Source: Bordetella genomosp. 11
GTDB lineage: Bacteria; Pseudomonadota; Gammaproteobacteria; Burkholderiales; Burkholderiaceae_B
Length of the DNA stretch: 64,000 nt
NCBI RefSeq assembly: GCF_002261215.1
Contig: NZ_NEVS01000004.1
Span: 2,356,001-2,420,000 of the forward strand
Direction: 5' to 3'
This document shows, piece by piece, positions 19,330-27,835 of this stretch. The stretch's first letter is position 1, and every line of letters starts with the position of its first letter. The notes under the pieces are model-generated. The model did no database searches, had not been told where the DNA came from, and saw nothing but the letters and a program-made list of their open reading frames with translations. The position numbers and the translations under genes are program-made.

Positions 19330-20907
19330 ATGAGTTTGCTGCGATCGGCCGCCACGGTCAGCGGTTTCACTTTGCTGTCCCGCATCGCCGGCCTGATCCG
19401 CGACATACTGGTGGCCCGCGCGTTTGGCGCCGGGCCGCTGACCGACGCATTCTGGGTCGCGTTCCGCATTCCGAACCTGCTGCGGCGGTTATTCGCCGAA
19501 GGCGCGTTCGCCCAGGCCTTCGTCCCCATCCTGGGGACGGTGCGGACCAAGCAGGGCGAAGAGCAGGTACGCACCCTGCTGGACCGGGTCGCACTCCTGC
19601 TGACCCTCGCGCTGATGCTCATCACCCTGGTCGGCATCGCGCTCGCACCCTGGGTCGTCACGGCGATGGCCAGCGGACTGCGCGGCGAAGCGGGTACGCA
19701 GGCTTTCGATTCGGCGGTGTGGATGACGCGGATGATGTTCCCGTACATCCTTTGCATGTCGCTGGTTGCGTTCGCCTCCGGCGTGCTGAATACCTGGCGC
19801 CGATTCGCGGTCCCGGCGTTCACGCCGGTGCTGCTGAACCTATCCATGATCGCGGCCTGCCTGTGGCTGGCGCCGCGCTACGATCCGCCCATTTATGCAC
19901 TGGCCATCGGCGTCATGGTGGGCGGAGTCCTGCAACTGCTTATACAGTGGGCCGCCCTGGCACGCCTCGGCCTGGTACCCCGCTATAGCCTGCATGCGCG
20001 TGCCGCGTGGTCCGACCCCCTGGTGCGCCGCATCCTCAGGCAAATGCTGCCGGCCATCGTCGGTGTTTCGGTGGGCCAGATCTCGCTGTTGATCAACACC
20101 AACATCGCCACGTGGCTGCCCCCCGGCAGCGTGACCTGGCTGTCGTATGCCGACCGGCTGATGGAATTCCCGACCGCGCTGCTCGGCGTGGCGCTGGGCA
20201 CCGTGCTGCTTCCCAGCCTTTCCGCGGCCAACGCCCGCGCCGACACCGAGGGCTACAGCGCCCTGCTGGACTGGGGCCTGCGCCTGACGCTGCTGCTGGG
20301 GCTGCCCAGTGCGCTGGGCCTGGCATTGCTGTCGGATGGACTGGTGGCCACCTTGTTCCACTACGGCGCGTTCGCCGCGCGCGATGTCATGCAAACGCGC
20401 ATGGCCGTCATGGCCTATTCCGTGGGCTTGATCGGCCTGCTGTCGGTAAAGATCCTCGCCCCCGGCTTCTATGCACGGCAGGACATCCGCACACCTGTAA
20501 AGATCGCCATCGTCGCCCTGATCGCCACCCAGGCGCTGAACATCGTGCTGGTCCCACAGCTGGCCCACGCCGGACTCGCCCTGGCCATCGCGATCGGGGC
20601 GTGCCTGAATGCGCTGCTATTGTTGACGGTACTCCATAAGCGCGGCGTCTACCGTCCCAGCCCCGGCTGGCCGGTATTCGTGCTGCGCCTGGTGCCCGCC
20701 CTGGCCGCTTTGGCCGCTGTGCTGCTATACGCCGATCGCCACGTGGACTGGATCGCCCTGCAAGCCCACAGCTGGGCCCGCGTCGGTTTGCTGGGGGCCG
20801 TCCTGGGCGCCAGCGTCGCGGTCTACTTTGGCTTGCTGCTCATCTGCGGATTCCGGCCCCGCGACTTCCTGCGGCACTCACCTGCTCCGGCGCCAGGCGC
20901 GGCCTGA
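19330..20907 (+). CDS. murJ: MurJ, lipid II flippase
   Basis: Flips the peptidoglycan precursor lipid II across the inner membrane. The 525-residue product has about 14 membrane helices and the family signatures LLSRIAGLIRDILVARAFG, TDAFWVAFRIPNLLRRLFAEGAFAQAFVP (in parts) and GSVTWLSYADRLMEFP. The ATG at 19330 gives the canonical MSLLRSAATVSGFT start; upstream in-frame residues overlap the SDR gene. The gene follows the SDR after a 37-bp gap. Confidence 0.95.
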   Translation: MSLLRSAATVSGFTLLSRIAGLIRDILVARAFGAGPLTDAFWVAFRIPNLLRRLFAEGAFAQAFVPILGTVRTKQGEEQVRTLLDRVALLLTLALMLITLVGIALAPWVVTAMASGLRGEAGTQAFDSAVWMTRMMFPYILCMSLVAFASGVLNTWRRFAVPAFTPVLLNLSMIAACLWLAPRYDPPIYALAIGVMVGGVLQLLIQWAALARLGLVPRYSLHARAAWSDPLVRRILRQMLPAIVGVSVGQISLLINTNIATWLPPGSVTWLSYADRLMEFPTALLGVALGTVLLPSLSAANARADTEGYSALLDWGLRLTLLLGLPSALGLALLSDGLVATLFHYGAFAARDVMQTRMAVMAYSVGLIGLLSVKILAPGFYARQDIRTPVKIAIVALIATQALNIVLVPQLAHAGLALAIAIGACLNALLLLTVLHKRGVYRPSPGWPVFVLRLVPALAALAAVLLYADRHVDWIALQAHSWARVGLLGAVLGASVAVYFGLLLICGFRPRDFLRHSPAPAPGAA

Positions 20908-21068
20908 GTCACCTGTTGTATTCACAAGACACTTTCCCGCATTGCTTACCTGATGGGACGGATGGGCGATATCCGCCGCCTGGCCCCCCTCAACCTGTAA
21001 TTTTTAGGGACCGACACCCCTCCCTTGCCGGATTTTTTGCTTACCACGCTGGCAAATTGCCCCTGTTC

Positions 21069-21095
21069 TTGATAAAACGCTTTAATATTTACAAT
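21069..21095 (+). promoter_or_regulatory. possible promoter upstream of the FecR-like gene
   Basis: TTGATA (21069-21074) and TACAAT (21090-21095) are 15 bp apart in a locally AT-rich stretch, 34 bp before the TTG chosen as start. The spacing is short of the usual 16-18 bp, so this is a weak call. Confidence 0.3.
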
Positions 21096-21128
21096 TCGAC
21101 ACCCCTTGCGGCCCACTCGGAAGCCACT

Positions 21129-22166
21129 TTGGATCAAGACGCCACCCCGGACAAATCGACGCCCGTCGCAGACCAGGTCGTAAACTGGCTGCTGCTGCTG
21201 CGTTCCGGCCGTGCGTCGCAATCCGATTACGCGGACTTTCTCGCCTGGCGGGCCGAGAACCCCATGCACGAGAGCGCATGGCAGCAATTGACTTCGGCGC
21301 TCGGTTCGTCCTTTGGCCGGCTTAGCGACTTTTATCCGATCGGCTTTTCCACCTCCAACAGCCGGCCGGTCCTGACACCCGCCCTGGCGGCATACCGGTC
21401 CACGCCCATTTCGCCTCCTCGCGCTTTGCCTGCGAACCCGGCGCGGCGTCGATTCATCGCGGGCGGCACGGCGGCTGTGACGGCCGTCGTGGTCGGATCC
21501 GTAGTGCTGAACGAAATCTATCCCCTGCATAACCTGACGGCCGACGCCGCCACTGCCACGGGCGAACGCAGGCTGTACAGGCTGTCCGACGGCAGCCAGA
21601 TGCTGCTGGATGCCCGCTCGCGGGTCCAATTGGATTTTGCCGGTCCGCAGCGCAATGTCCGCTTGTTGGAAGGGGCAATCACGGTTTCCGTCGCGCACGA
21701 CCCCAATCGGCCGTTCATCGTCACCACGGAACAGGGGACGGTACGTGCCCTGGGTACCCGGTTCATGGTGCGCCAGCAGGCTCGCCGCTCCCTGGTCGTG
21801 GTGCATGAGCACGAAGTCGAAGTGCAGACGCTCGAGAAAGCGCGCGGGGTGATCGGTGCCGGGATGGGCGCGCGCTTCGACGATGCCCGAGTGGACCCTC
21901 CCCGGGCCGAACTTCTCGCCGATGCGGCCTGGGAAACCGGCTGGATTGCGGTGCGCAACCGGCCGCTGGCCGATGTCATCGCCGCCCTGCGTCCCTACCG
22001 TAGCGGCATCCTGCGCATTTCCATGGCCGCGGGTGGCCTGCCGGTGACCGGCCAGTTTCCCCTGGACGATACGGACGCCACCCTGGATACGCTGGAGCAG
22101 AGCATGCCCGTCACGGTCCGGCGCTATACCCCCTGGCTGGTCAGCATAGACGTAGCCCAGGCTTGA
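21129..22166 (+). CDS. FecR-family anti-sigma/sigma-regulator protein, orphan
   Basis: FecR proteins are single-pass inner-membrane regulators that pass a signal from an outer-membrane TonB receptor to an ECF sigma factor. The 345-residue product has an N-terminal cytoplasmic DUF4880-type domain (VVNWLLLLRSGRAS, DFLAWRAENPMHESAW), an ARRRFIAGG segment before one membrane helix (GTAAVTAVVVGSVVL), then a periplasmic FecR domain (YRLSDGSQMLLDARSRVQLDF, GTVRALGTRFMV). The TTG at 21129 follows GGAAG. A frame open further up would cross an AT-rich likely promoter. No ECF sigma factor or TonB-dependent receptor is adjacent, unlike typical fecIRA loci. Confidence 0.82.
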   Translation: MDQDATPDKSTPVADQVVNWLLLLRSGRASQSDYADFLAWRAENPMHESAWQQLTSALGSSFGRLSDFYPIGFSTSNSRPVLTPALAAYRSTPISPPRALPANPARRRFIAGGTAAVTAVVVGSVVLNEIYPLHNLTADAATATGERRLYRLSDGSQMLLDARSRVQLDFAGPQRNVRLLEGAITVSVAHDPNRPFIVTTEQGTVRALGTRFMVRQQARRSLVVVHEHEVEVQTLEKARGVIGAGMGARFDDARVDPPRAELLADAAWETGWIAVRNRPLADVIAALRPYRSGILRISMAAGGLPVTGQFPLDDTDATLDTLEQSMPVTVRRYTPWLVSIDVAQA

Positions 22167-22241
22167 GGCGGCAAGCTTGCTTTCCGAGGCAAACTTGCTA
22201 CAATGTCGAGCTTTGCCGAATTTCTAATTTTTCAACTGCAC

Positions 22242-22505
22242 ATGGCCAACACTGCCCAAGCTCGCAAACGCGCTCGCCAATCGGTCGAGCGTAACAAGCA
22301 CAATTCCAGCCTGCGTTCCATGCTGCGCACCGCGATCAAGCGCGTGCGCCAAGCCGTGGAAGCTGGCGACAAGGCGGCTGCCGCCGCTGTGCTGCAAAAG
22401 GCGACCAGCGTGATTGACCGCGTCGCCGACAAGAACATCATTCACAAGAACAAGGCCGCTCGCCATAAGAGCCGCCTGTCCGCTGCCGTCAAGGCGCTGG
22501 CGTAA
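22242..22505 (+). CDS. rpsT: 30S ribosomal protein S20
   Basis: An 87-residue ribosomal protein that binds 16S r[35 protein letters not shown] and [19 protein letters not shown] are classic S20. The ATG at 22242 gives the family start. It is preceded only 75 bp upstream by the FecR-like gene and followed by a 270-bp gene-free stretch containing a multi-hairpin element and a strong terminator. Confidence 0.97.
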   Translation: MANTAQARKRARQSVERNKHNSSLRSMLRTAIKRVRQAVEAGDKAAAAAVLQKATSVIDRVADKNIIHKNKAARHKSRLSAAVKALA

Positions 22506-22597
22506 TACGCCTGTTCTGAGTCTGGGTTCGGCTGTATTCCAGCCGTATCCGGTATAGGCCGCCCCGCCCCTGGGTCGGCGGCCCGACGTGGTTGAAG

Positions 22598-22672
22598 GCC
22601 GATTGCCGCGCAGCGGACCTGGTGCATATCACGCATGCGCGTGATATGGATCGCGAACGCGATGCAATCGGC
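22598..22672. ncRNA. candidate structured RNA element downstream of rpsT
   Basis: A closing 9-bp helix GCCGATTGC / GCAATCGGC (22598-22606 with 22664-22672) encloses a perfect 10-bp hairpin CATATCACGC-ATGC-GCGTGATATG (22625-22648), a second hairpin ATCGC-GAAC-GCGAT (22650-22663) and a short CGC/GCG stem. The element lies between convergent genes (rpsT and an aldolase) and is followed on the plus strand, 65 bp on, by a strong terminator. It could be the 3' end of the rpsT transcript or an independent small RNA. The 10-bp palindrome could instead be a protein operator. I do not recognise it. Confidence 0.35.
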
Positions 22673-22736
22673 AGCGGGCGCGTGGCCCCGTGCAAGCTTG
22701 AAGCGAGCAAGGTCGCGGCATTCCGCATCGGCAAAT

Positions 22737-22766
22737 AAAAAAAGGACGCCCTGGCGTCCTTTTTTT
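22737..22766. terminator. bidirectional terminator between rpsT and the aldolase gene
   Basis: GGACGC-CCTG-GCGTCC flanked by seven A and seven T works as a Rho-independent terminator in both directions, ending the plus-strand rpsT transcript and the minus-strand catabolic operon (12 bp after its stop). Confidence 0.9.
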
Positions 22767-22778
22767 CGCGTGCCGCGC

Positions 22779-23543
22779 TTAGCGAAATGCCTCGCGCAGC
22801 GCAAAGGTCGCCTGCTTGAACACGCCAAGATCGGTGCCCACGGCAACGAAGTGCATGCCCATGTCCAGATAACGCCTGGCATCCGCGGCAACGGGCGCCA
22901 GAATCCCCACCGCCTTGCCATGCGCGCTCGCGCGCTCGTACAGATGGCGAATGACGGCCTGCACGTCGGGATGCGACGGGTTGCCAATATGCCCCAGCGC
23001 GGCCGCCAGATCGGATGGCCCGATAAAGATGCCGTCCACGCCCTCCACCGCCGCGATTTCATCGACCGCATCGATGCCCGGGCGGCTTTCGATCTGCAGC
23101 AGTACACAGATGTTGTCGTTGATGGTCGTCAGATAGTCGGGCACCGTCCCGAAGCGGTTACTGCGCTGCAAACCTGCCACGCCCCGCATGCCGGCGGGAG
23201 GATAGCGCGTTGCGGCGACCGCGCGGCGCGCCTCGTCCGCCGACTCGATGAAGGGAATCAACAGGTTGTAGAACCCGATGTCGAGCAGCCGCTTGATTTC
23301 CACGGGATCGTTGATGGTCGGGCGCCCGACCGCCGCCGATTCGCTGCCCTGCAGAGCCTGCAGCTGATGCACGAACAGCGGCACGTCATTAGGCGAATGT
23401 TCGCCATCCAGCAGCAACCAGTCGTAGCCGGCCAGCCCGGCCAATTCCGCGGTGATGTGGCTGGCCATACTCATCCAGAAACCGATCAAGGTCTCACGCG
23501 CGAGAATGCGCTGGCGAAAGCGATTGGGAATCGGTGCAGTCAT
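22779..23543 (-). CDS. HpcH/HpaI family aldolase (2-dehydro-3-deoxyglucarate aldolase-like)
   Basis: A class II metal-dependent aldolase of 254 residues that splits 2-keto-3-deoxy acids to pyruvate and an aldehyde. It shows [54 protein letters not shown] (in parts) and [12 protein letters not shown], the usual HpcH/GarL landmarks. The ATG at 23543 has AGGATGG upstream; an ATG three codons earlier has no spaced site. It is the last gene of the minus-strand catabolic cluster, 117 bp after the Bug gene. The natural substrate is not fixed by sequence. Confidence 0.88.
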   Translation of the reverse strand: MTAPIPNRFRQRILARETLIGFWMSMASHITAELAGLAGYDWLLLDGEHSPNDVPLFVHQLQALQGSESAAVGRPTINDPVEIKRLLDIGFYNLLIPFIESADEARRAVAATRYPPAGMRGVAGLQRSNRFGTVPDYLTTINDNICVLLQIESRPGIDAVDEIAAVEGVDGIFIGPSDLAAALGHIGNPSHPDVQAVIRHLYERASAHGKAVGILAPVAADARRYLDMGMHFVAVGTDLGVFKQATFALREAFR

Positions 23544-23660
23544 CCTATCCATCCTGAAGGTAACGCGGTGCGCAGGCACCGCGGCGAGGTTGCCGGCAAT
23601 GCCGCCGGCAACTCGAAAGCATTGCGGGGGCACATGCGCATGCCCGAATGCGAAGCCGTG

Positions 23661-24656
23661 TCAATCCATGCGAGCGCCCGAATCCCTGGCGGCCTTGCCC
23701 CATTTCGCGATCTCGGCCGTGACGAAATCCGAGAACTGCCGAGGGCTATCGCCGACCACCACGAATCCCACCGCCTCCAGCTTCTGGCGCAGCGCCGGGT
23801 CAGCCAGCGCGGCTCGCGTGGCGACGCTCAGGCGCTGGACGACAGCGGGCGGCGTTTTGGCCGGCGCGGAGAGACCGAACCACGACTCCGCGGCAAAACC
23901 CGGATAGCCCGATTCGGCAATCGTCGGCGTATCCGGATAGGCCGGGTTGCGCTTTTCGCTGGCGACGGCCAGGGCCCGCAGCTTGCCGGCCCTGACCTGC
24001 GGCAGCACATTGTCCTGGTTCAGGAACAGCACCGATACTCGGCCGGCGATGGTGTCGGTGATAGCCGCCGCCCCGCCCTTGTAAGGGACATGGACCAGCT
24101 CGATGCCGGCCGCGCGCTTCAGCATTTCCATGGCCAGGTGGCCGGACGAGCCGTTGCCCGAGCTGGCATGCGTGTATTTGCCGGGATTCGCCTTGGCCAG
24201 CGCAATGAAATCCTTGAAGGTCTTGGCCGGAAAGTCGGGGTTGGCCACAAGCACGTTCGGCCCGGTCGCCAGCAGGGAAATATGCTCGAAATCGCTGTCC
24301 TTGTACGGCATGCTGGCGTACAGCGCGTAATTGATGGCATTGGAACCTACGCCGGACAACAGCAGGGTATAGCCATCCGGCGCCGCCTTGGCGACGACGT
24401 CCGAACCGATATTGCCGTTGGCTCCCCCTTTGTTCTCGACGATCACGGTCTGGTTCAGCGCCTTGCCGAGCTCCGCCGCGACCAGGCGTCCGACCGCATC
24501 GGTACTGCCGCCAGGCGGGAAAGGCACGACCAGCCGTATGGGATGAGAGGGCCAGTCACCCGCCTGGGCGTGCGCGGCGGCGGGCAGGCCTAGTAACGCC
24601 AGCGCGAATATGGAAAGCGCGCGGCGCCGGGCGCCGTTGATGAAACGCGGGAACAT
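23661..24656 (-). CDS. Bug-family tripartite tricarboxylate transporter substrate-binding protein
   Basis: A 331-residue periplasmic solute receptor. A signal peptide (RRRALSIFALALLGLPAAAHA-QAGDW) is followed by the Bug signatures WPSHPIRLVVPFPPGGSTD, VVENKGGANGNIG and PDGYTLLL, and by HVPYKGGAAAITD. Such receptors bind small carboxylates or related metabolites. No TctA/TctB membrane subunits are in the window, which is common for Bordetella Bug genes. AAGGAG precedes the ATG. It follows the dehydrogenase gene by 10 bp, so they share a transcript. Confidence 0.92.
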   Translation of the reverse strand: MFPRFINGARRRALSIFALALLGLPAAAHAQAGDWPSHPIRLVVPFPPGGSTDAVGRLVAAELGKALNQTVIVENKGGANGNIGSDVVAKAAPDGYTLLLSGVGSNAINYALYASMPYKDSDFEHISLLATGPNVLVANPDFPAKTFKDFIALAKANPGKYTHASSGNGSSGHLAMEMLKRAAGIELVHVPYKGGAAAITDTIAGRVSVLFLNQDNVLPQVRAGKLRALAVASEKRNPAYPDTPTIAESGYPGFAAESWFGLSAPAKTPPAVVQRLSVATRAALADPALRQKLEAVGFVVVGDSPRQFSDFVTAEIAKWGKAARDSGARMD

Positions 24657-24666
24657 GCTTGTCTCC

Positions 24667-25785
24667 TTATGATGATATCGGCTCCAACACATAACGGGCC
24701 TTGCAGCGTTCACAGATGTCACGCAGGCGGGCGTCGAGCGCCGGCGGGATCGGTATGCCTTCGCGCTGCCGATGCTCGCGCGTCCGGGCTTCGGGTTCGC
24801 CGGCCACCTGCACCGGCACATCGGCCCGCGCCCGCGGGGTGTCGTGCATCGCGTCGATCATTTCATCCAGATCCGCCTCGAACGAGCCCGTGTCGCGGAA
24901 CGCGTCGGGATTCAACGCCAGGAAGAAATGCCCGATATTGTCGGGGTCGCCCGGCCCGCGGCGCTTGGCGTGCAACGCCCCGAAGCCGCTGCCGGTAAGC
25001 GTGGACCCCAGGATCTGCGCCATCATCGCGAGACCATAGCCTTTGTGGCTGCTCATCGCCGGCGTGCCGCCCAGCGGCGACAGCCCACCTTCCGGATGCT
25101 TGAAGATATAGGCCATGGCCTGTGCCGCATCCGTGACGGCCTCGCCGCGTCCATCCACGGCCCAACCCGGCGGCAAGGGCTTGCCGTGAAAGTCGTATAC
25201 CTTGACCTTGTTGGCGGCCACCGTCGTGGTCGCCATATCCAGCACGAAGGGTTCGTTGCGCGCGGCGGGCGCGGCGAAGGCAATCGGATTGGTGCCCAGC
25301 ATGGGCATCGCACCGCCGGTCGGCACCATGATCACACCGTTGGCGCTACTGGTAACCAGCCCCACGGCGCCACGCCGCACAGCAATGCGGGCATACACGC
25401 CGGCAGCGCCGAAGTGGTGGGAATTGCGCACCGCCACAGCCCCCACGCCATGCGCCAGCGCCTTGTCCACGGCAAGGTGCATGGCCTGCGCGGCAACCGG
25501 ATAACCCAGGCCCCCCATGCCATCCAGCAAGGCCGAAGCCGGCCCGTCGCGCACCACGCGCGGCCGCGCGCCGATCGCCAGCGTGCCGGCCAGCACCTTG
25601 TCCTCATAGCTCGGCAGCATGGAGATGCCATGGGAATCGATGCCCAGCACGTCCGTCTCCGCCATCAGGTCCGCCGCGGTGTCGGCCAGATCGGCTTGCA
25701 TGCCCCAGGCGCGCAGCACCAGCACGATTTGCTCGCGCACCGATGCGGGCGAGGCATTGAAACCCGGTGTCTGTTCGCTTGCCAC
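24667..25785 (-). CDS. Ldh-family (malate/L-lactate/ureidoglycolate-type) NAD(P)-dependent dehydrogenase
   Basis: A 372-residue member of the LDH2/MDG2 family, unrelated to classical LDH, which reduces or oxidises 2-hydroxy/2-keto acids. Key segments are DVLGIDSHGISMLPSYEDK, AVRNSHHFGAAGVYA (catalytic His), LGTNPIAFAAPA and SSHKGYGLAMMAQIL. The start is GTG at 25785 behind GGAG. It lies between a FadR-type regulator and a Bug receptor in a cluster with two aldolases, so it likely handles a hydroxy- or sugar-acid intermediate. Confidence 0.9.
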   Translation of the reverse strand: MASEQTPGFNASPASVREQIVLVLRAWGMQADLADTAADLMAETDVLGIDSHGISMLPSYEDKVLAGTLAIGARPRVVRDGPASALLDGMGGLGYPVAAQAMHLAVDKALAHGVGAVAVRNSHHFGAAGVYARIAVRRGAVGLVTSSANGVIMVPTGGAMPMLGTNPIAFAAPAARNEPFVLDMATTTVAANKVKVYDFHGKPLPPGWAVDGRGEAVTDAAQAMAYIFKHPEGGLSPLGGTPAMSSHKGYGLAMMAQILGSTLTGSGFGALHAKRRGPGDPDNIGHFFLALNPDAFRDTGSFEADLDEMIDAMHDTPRARADVPVQVAGEPEARTREHRQREGIPIPPALDARLRDICERCKARYVLEPISS

Positions 25786-25833
25786 TGCCTGTCTCCTATA
25801 GTCGTTTATTGCGGCGATGGCGCTGCCACGGTT

Positions 25834-26607
25834 CTAGTCGCGATCGCGGTCGACCAGCCGATAGCGCGCCTGCCCCAGATGGAACTGCATGGCGGTACGT
25901 GCCCGTTCCCCATCCTGTTCGCGTATGGCCGCGAGAATGCTGGCGTGCTCGTCCATCACACGTTCCGCACGCTGGCGCGAACCGGTACGAGTCAGGTTCA
26001 GGGACAGACGCATAAAGCCATGAATGGATTCGTGGATCGTTTCCAGGACGCCCAGGAAAAAGTCGTTGCCGCTGGCCTCGGCGATACTTGCATGGAAAGC
26101 CAGGTCGGCCTCGGCGGATACCTGTCCCTGCGCCAGGCCGTGGGCAAAGGTCTCGTGCGCCTCGACGATTTTCTTGAGCTGTTCGTCGGTACGCCGCAGC
26201 GCCGCCAGCCGGGCCGCATCGCCCTCCAATGCCACGCGCACTTCCTGCGCTCTCAGATAAGCGCCGACGTTCTGGACATCGCCGAACGTTTTCAGGCGCG
26301 GTGCCGGTTGATGGATAACGAAGGTGCCCAGGCCCTGGTACGCGCTGACCAGCCCGTCGGCGCGCAGGCGCAGCAGTGCCTCGCGCACCACCGGCCGCGA
26401 GACGCCGAACTGCTCGCAGATTTCATGCTCGGACGGAAGCTTATCGCCCACGTTCAGGTCGCCCGATGCGATGCGATCGAATATCTGGCCGTAAAGCTGG
26501 TCACCCAGCCGCACACGCTGGCCGCGATCGAGCGTGCGTACACCCTCCGCGCCTGCCTCGATGGCGCGGACACTGTCCGCATCCTGCGTGCGTTGCCTGG
26601 TAGACAC
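25834..26607 (-). CDS. GntR-family (FadR/FCD subfamily) transcriptional regulator
   Basis: A 257-residue regulator with an N-terminal winged helix (LYGQIFDRIASGDLNVGDKLPSE, FGVSRPVVREALLRLRADGLV) and a C-terminal all-helical FCD ligand domain (FHASIAEASGNDFFLGVL, DEHASILAAIREQDGERA) with metal-site-type His and Asp residues. The start is a GTG at 26607 behind AAGGAGAG. It sits inside the catabolic cluster and is the obvious candidate to control both the minus-strand operon and the divergent Bug gene. Confidence 0.92.
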   Translation of the reverse strand: MSTRQRTQDADSVRAIEAGAEGVRTLDRGQRVRLGDQLYGQIFDRIASGDLNVGDKLPSEHEICEQFGVSRPVVREALLRLRADGLVSAYQGLGTFVIHQPAPRLKTFGDVQNVGAYLRAQEVRVALEGDAARLAALRRTDEQLKKIVEAHETFAHGLAQGQVSAEADLAFHASIAEASGNDFFLGVLETIHESIHGFMRLSLNLTRTGSRQRAERVMDEHASILAAIREQDGERARTAMQFHLGQARYRLVDRDRD

Positions 26608-26665
26608 CTTGCTCTCCTTTGAATCGAGCGCTAATCGTACGCCATCGACGCCCCGCGCCATCCGG

Positions 26666-27595
26666 TCACGCGGCCAGCACGTCGCGATCGCGCGCCAGCA
26701 GCGCACGGGCCACGGGAGCCACGCGCTCCCGCTCGGCGTCGGTCAGCCCGGTCAGCAGCGGCAGCATGGGGCCCATATCCGCGACACCGGCCAGCGTCAC
26801 CGCGTCGTGCAGGACCCGGATCGGGCTAATGGCATCGCGGCAGTCCTCCAGCGGCATGTACGCCGCGCGCACGCGCTCGGCCTCCGGCAACCGCCCTTCC
26901 TGCAGCAGGCGCAGCAATTGCATGGAGCCGCGCGGCGCGACGCATACGGAACCAGACGTGAAACTCTGCAGGCCGAATTCGCGGCAATGCACGATCGCCG
27001 GCCGCTCTCCGATACCGCTGACCATCAGCCGTGGATCGACTGCCTTCAACAAAGCGGACAGATAAGGATCCACGGCAGGATCATGCCGCACAACGGCGTA
27101 TTTCACGGCTGCAATGCGGCCCTCTTCCACCAGGCGGCCCAGGGTCGATGGCGCGATATAGTCGGACGCCTTGATATAAACGACCACAGGGCGCGCGATG
27201 GCGTCGCTGAATCGCCGTATACCATCGGCGAGCCCCGCATCGGTGAACGGAAACGACATGGGCAGCAGCATCGCGGTCGGAAAGCTCCGCGATTTCAGGA
27301 TGGCGGCCTGGTCCATCAACTTGCCGTAATCCGGCCCCGCGGACGGCAAGACCCAGGTGTCTGGTCCGGCTTGCTCGGCCAGGAAATCGACGATGCGCGC
27401 GTACTCGCTGACGGCGACGTTATAGAAGTTGGCGTTGCCCCCGTACATCACGCTACGCACCCCGCCCTGCTCTAGATGCCGCAGCAAGGCCGCGTTTGCC
27501 TGCGCATTGAGGCTGAGATCGGCGTTGCGTGCGAGCGGTGGTACCGCGATTACGGAACGGCGCAGATCGGTCACCGTAACGGCCGTGGTTTTCAT
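26666..27595 (-). CDS. DapA/NanA-family lyase or aldolase (Schiff-base class I)
   Basis: A 309-residue (beta/alpha)8 protein of the dihydrodipicolinate synthase family. The Schiff-base lysine is Lys165 (IAAVKYAVVR) and the conserved Tyr is Tyr140 (VVVYIKAS). The YIKAS context and the MYGGNANFYN segment, in place of the usual GTTGE, set it apart from true DapA, so a keto-deoxy sugar-acid lyase or dehydratase role is more likely. The ATG at 27595 has CAGGAG upstream. It is the first gene of the minus-strand cluster. Confidence 0.87.
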   Translation of the reverse strand: MKTTAVTVTDLRRSVIAVPPLARNADLSLNAQANAALLRHLEQGGVRSVMYGGNANFYNVAVSEYARIVDFLAEQAGPDTWVLPSAGPDYGKLMDQAAILKSRSFPTAMLLPMSFPFTDAGLADGIRRFSDAIARPVVVYIKASDYIAPSTLGRLVEEGRIAAVKYAVVRHDPAVDPYLSALLKAVDPRLMVSGIGERPAIVHCREFGLQSFTSGSVCVAPRGSMQLLRLLQEGRLPEAERVRAAYMPLEDCRDAISPIRVLHDAVTLAGVADMGPMLPLLTGLTDAERERVAPVARALLARDRDVLAA

Positions 27596-27702
27596 GAATC
27601 GACTCCTGATGCGTGGAGGAAAGCAGCCCGCGCGGGGCATGGCTTTGCCACGTCGGCGCGTTCATGGGCAAATGTCGGACAAGAGTCCTCGATCTCGGTT
27701 AA

Positions 27703-27753
27703 AAGTATACTTGGTTGACATATTAATGCTCAATACATATAGTTGTTTTACAA
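27703..27753. promoter_or_regulatory. candidate operator sequences for the GntR/FadR-type regulator
   Basis: Two small palindromes flank the plus-strand promoter between the divergent operons: AAGTATACTT (27703-27712), just upstream of the -35, and TTGT-TTT-ACAA (27743-27753), at the expected transcription start. Their positions suit repression, but assignment to the FadR-type regulator is inference. Confidence 0.35.
27715..27743 (+). promoter_or_regulatory. sigma70 promoter of the second Bug gene
   Basis: TTGACA (27715-27720), a 17-bp spacer and TATAGT (27738-27743) form a near-consensus promoter about 90 bp before the Bug ATG. This AT-rich stretch separates the two divergent halves of the catabolic locus. 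Confidence 0.75.
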
Positions 27754-27835
27754 GCACGTAGTCTGACAACTGACAATAAACGAGGCGTGTGGCTCTCATG
27801 CCGAGATGCGCGACCTCACCATACAGGAGACCTCC

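Noticed and set aside
22635..26622. Long plus-strand open frames (22635-24593 and 24772-26622) across the catabolic operon
   Set aside because: They are antisense to the aldolase, Bug, dehydrogenase and regulator genes, which all have ribosome-binding sites and motifs.
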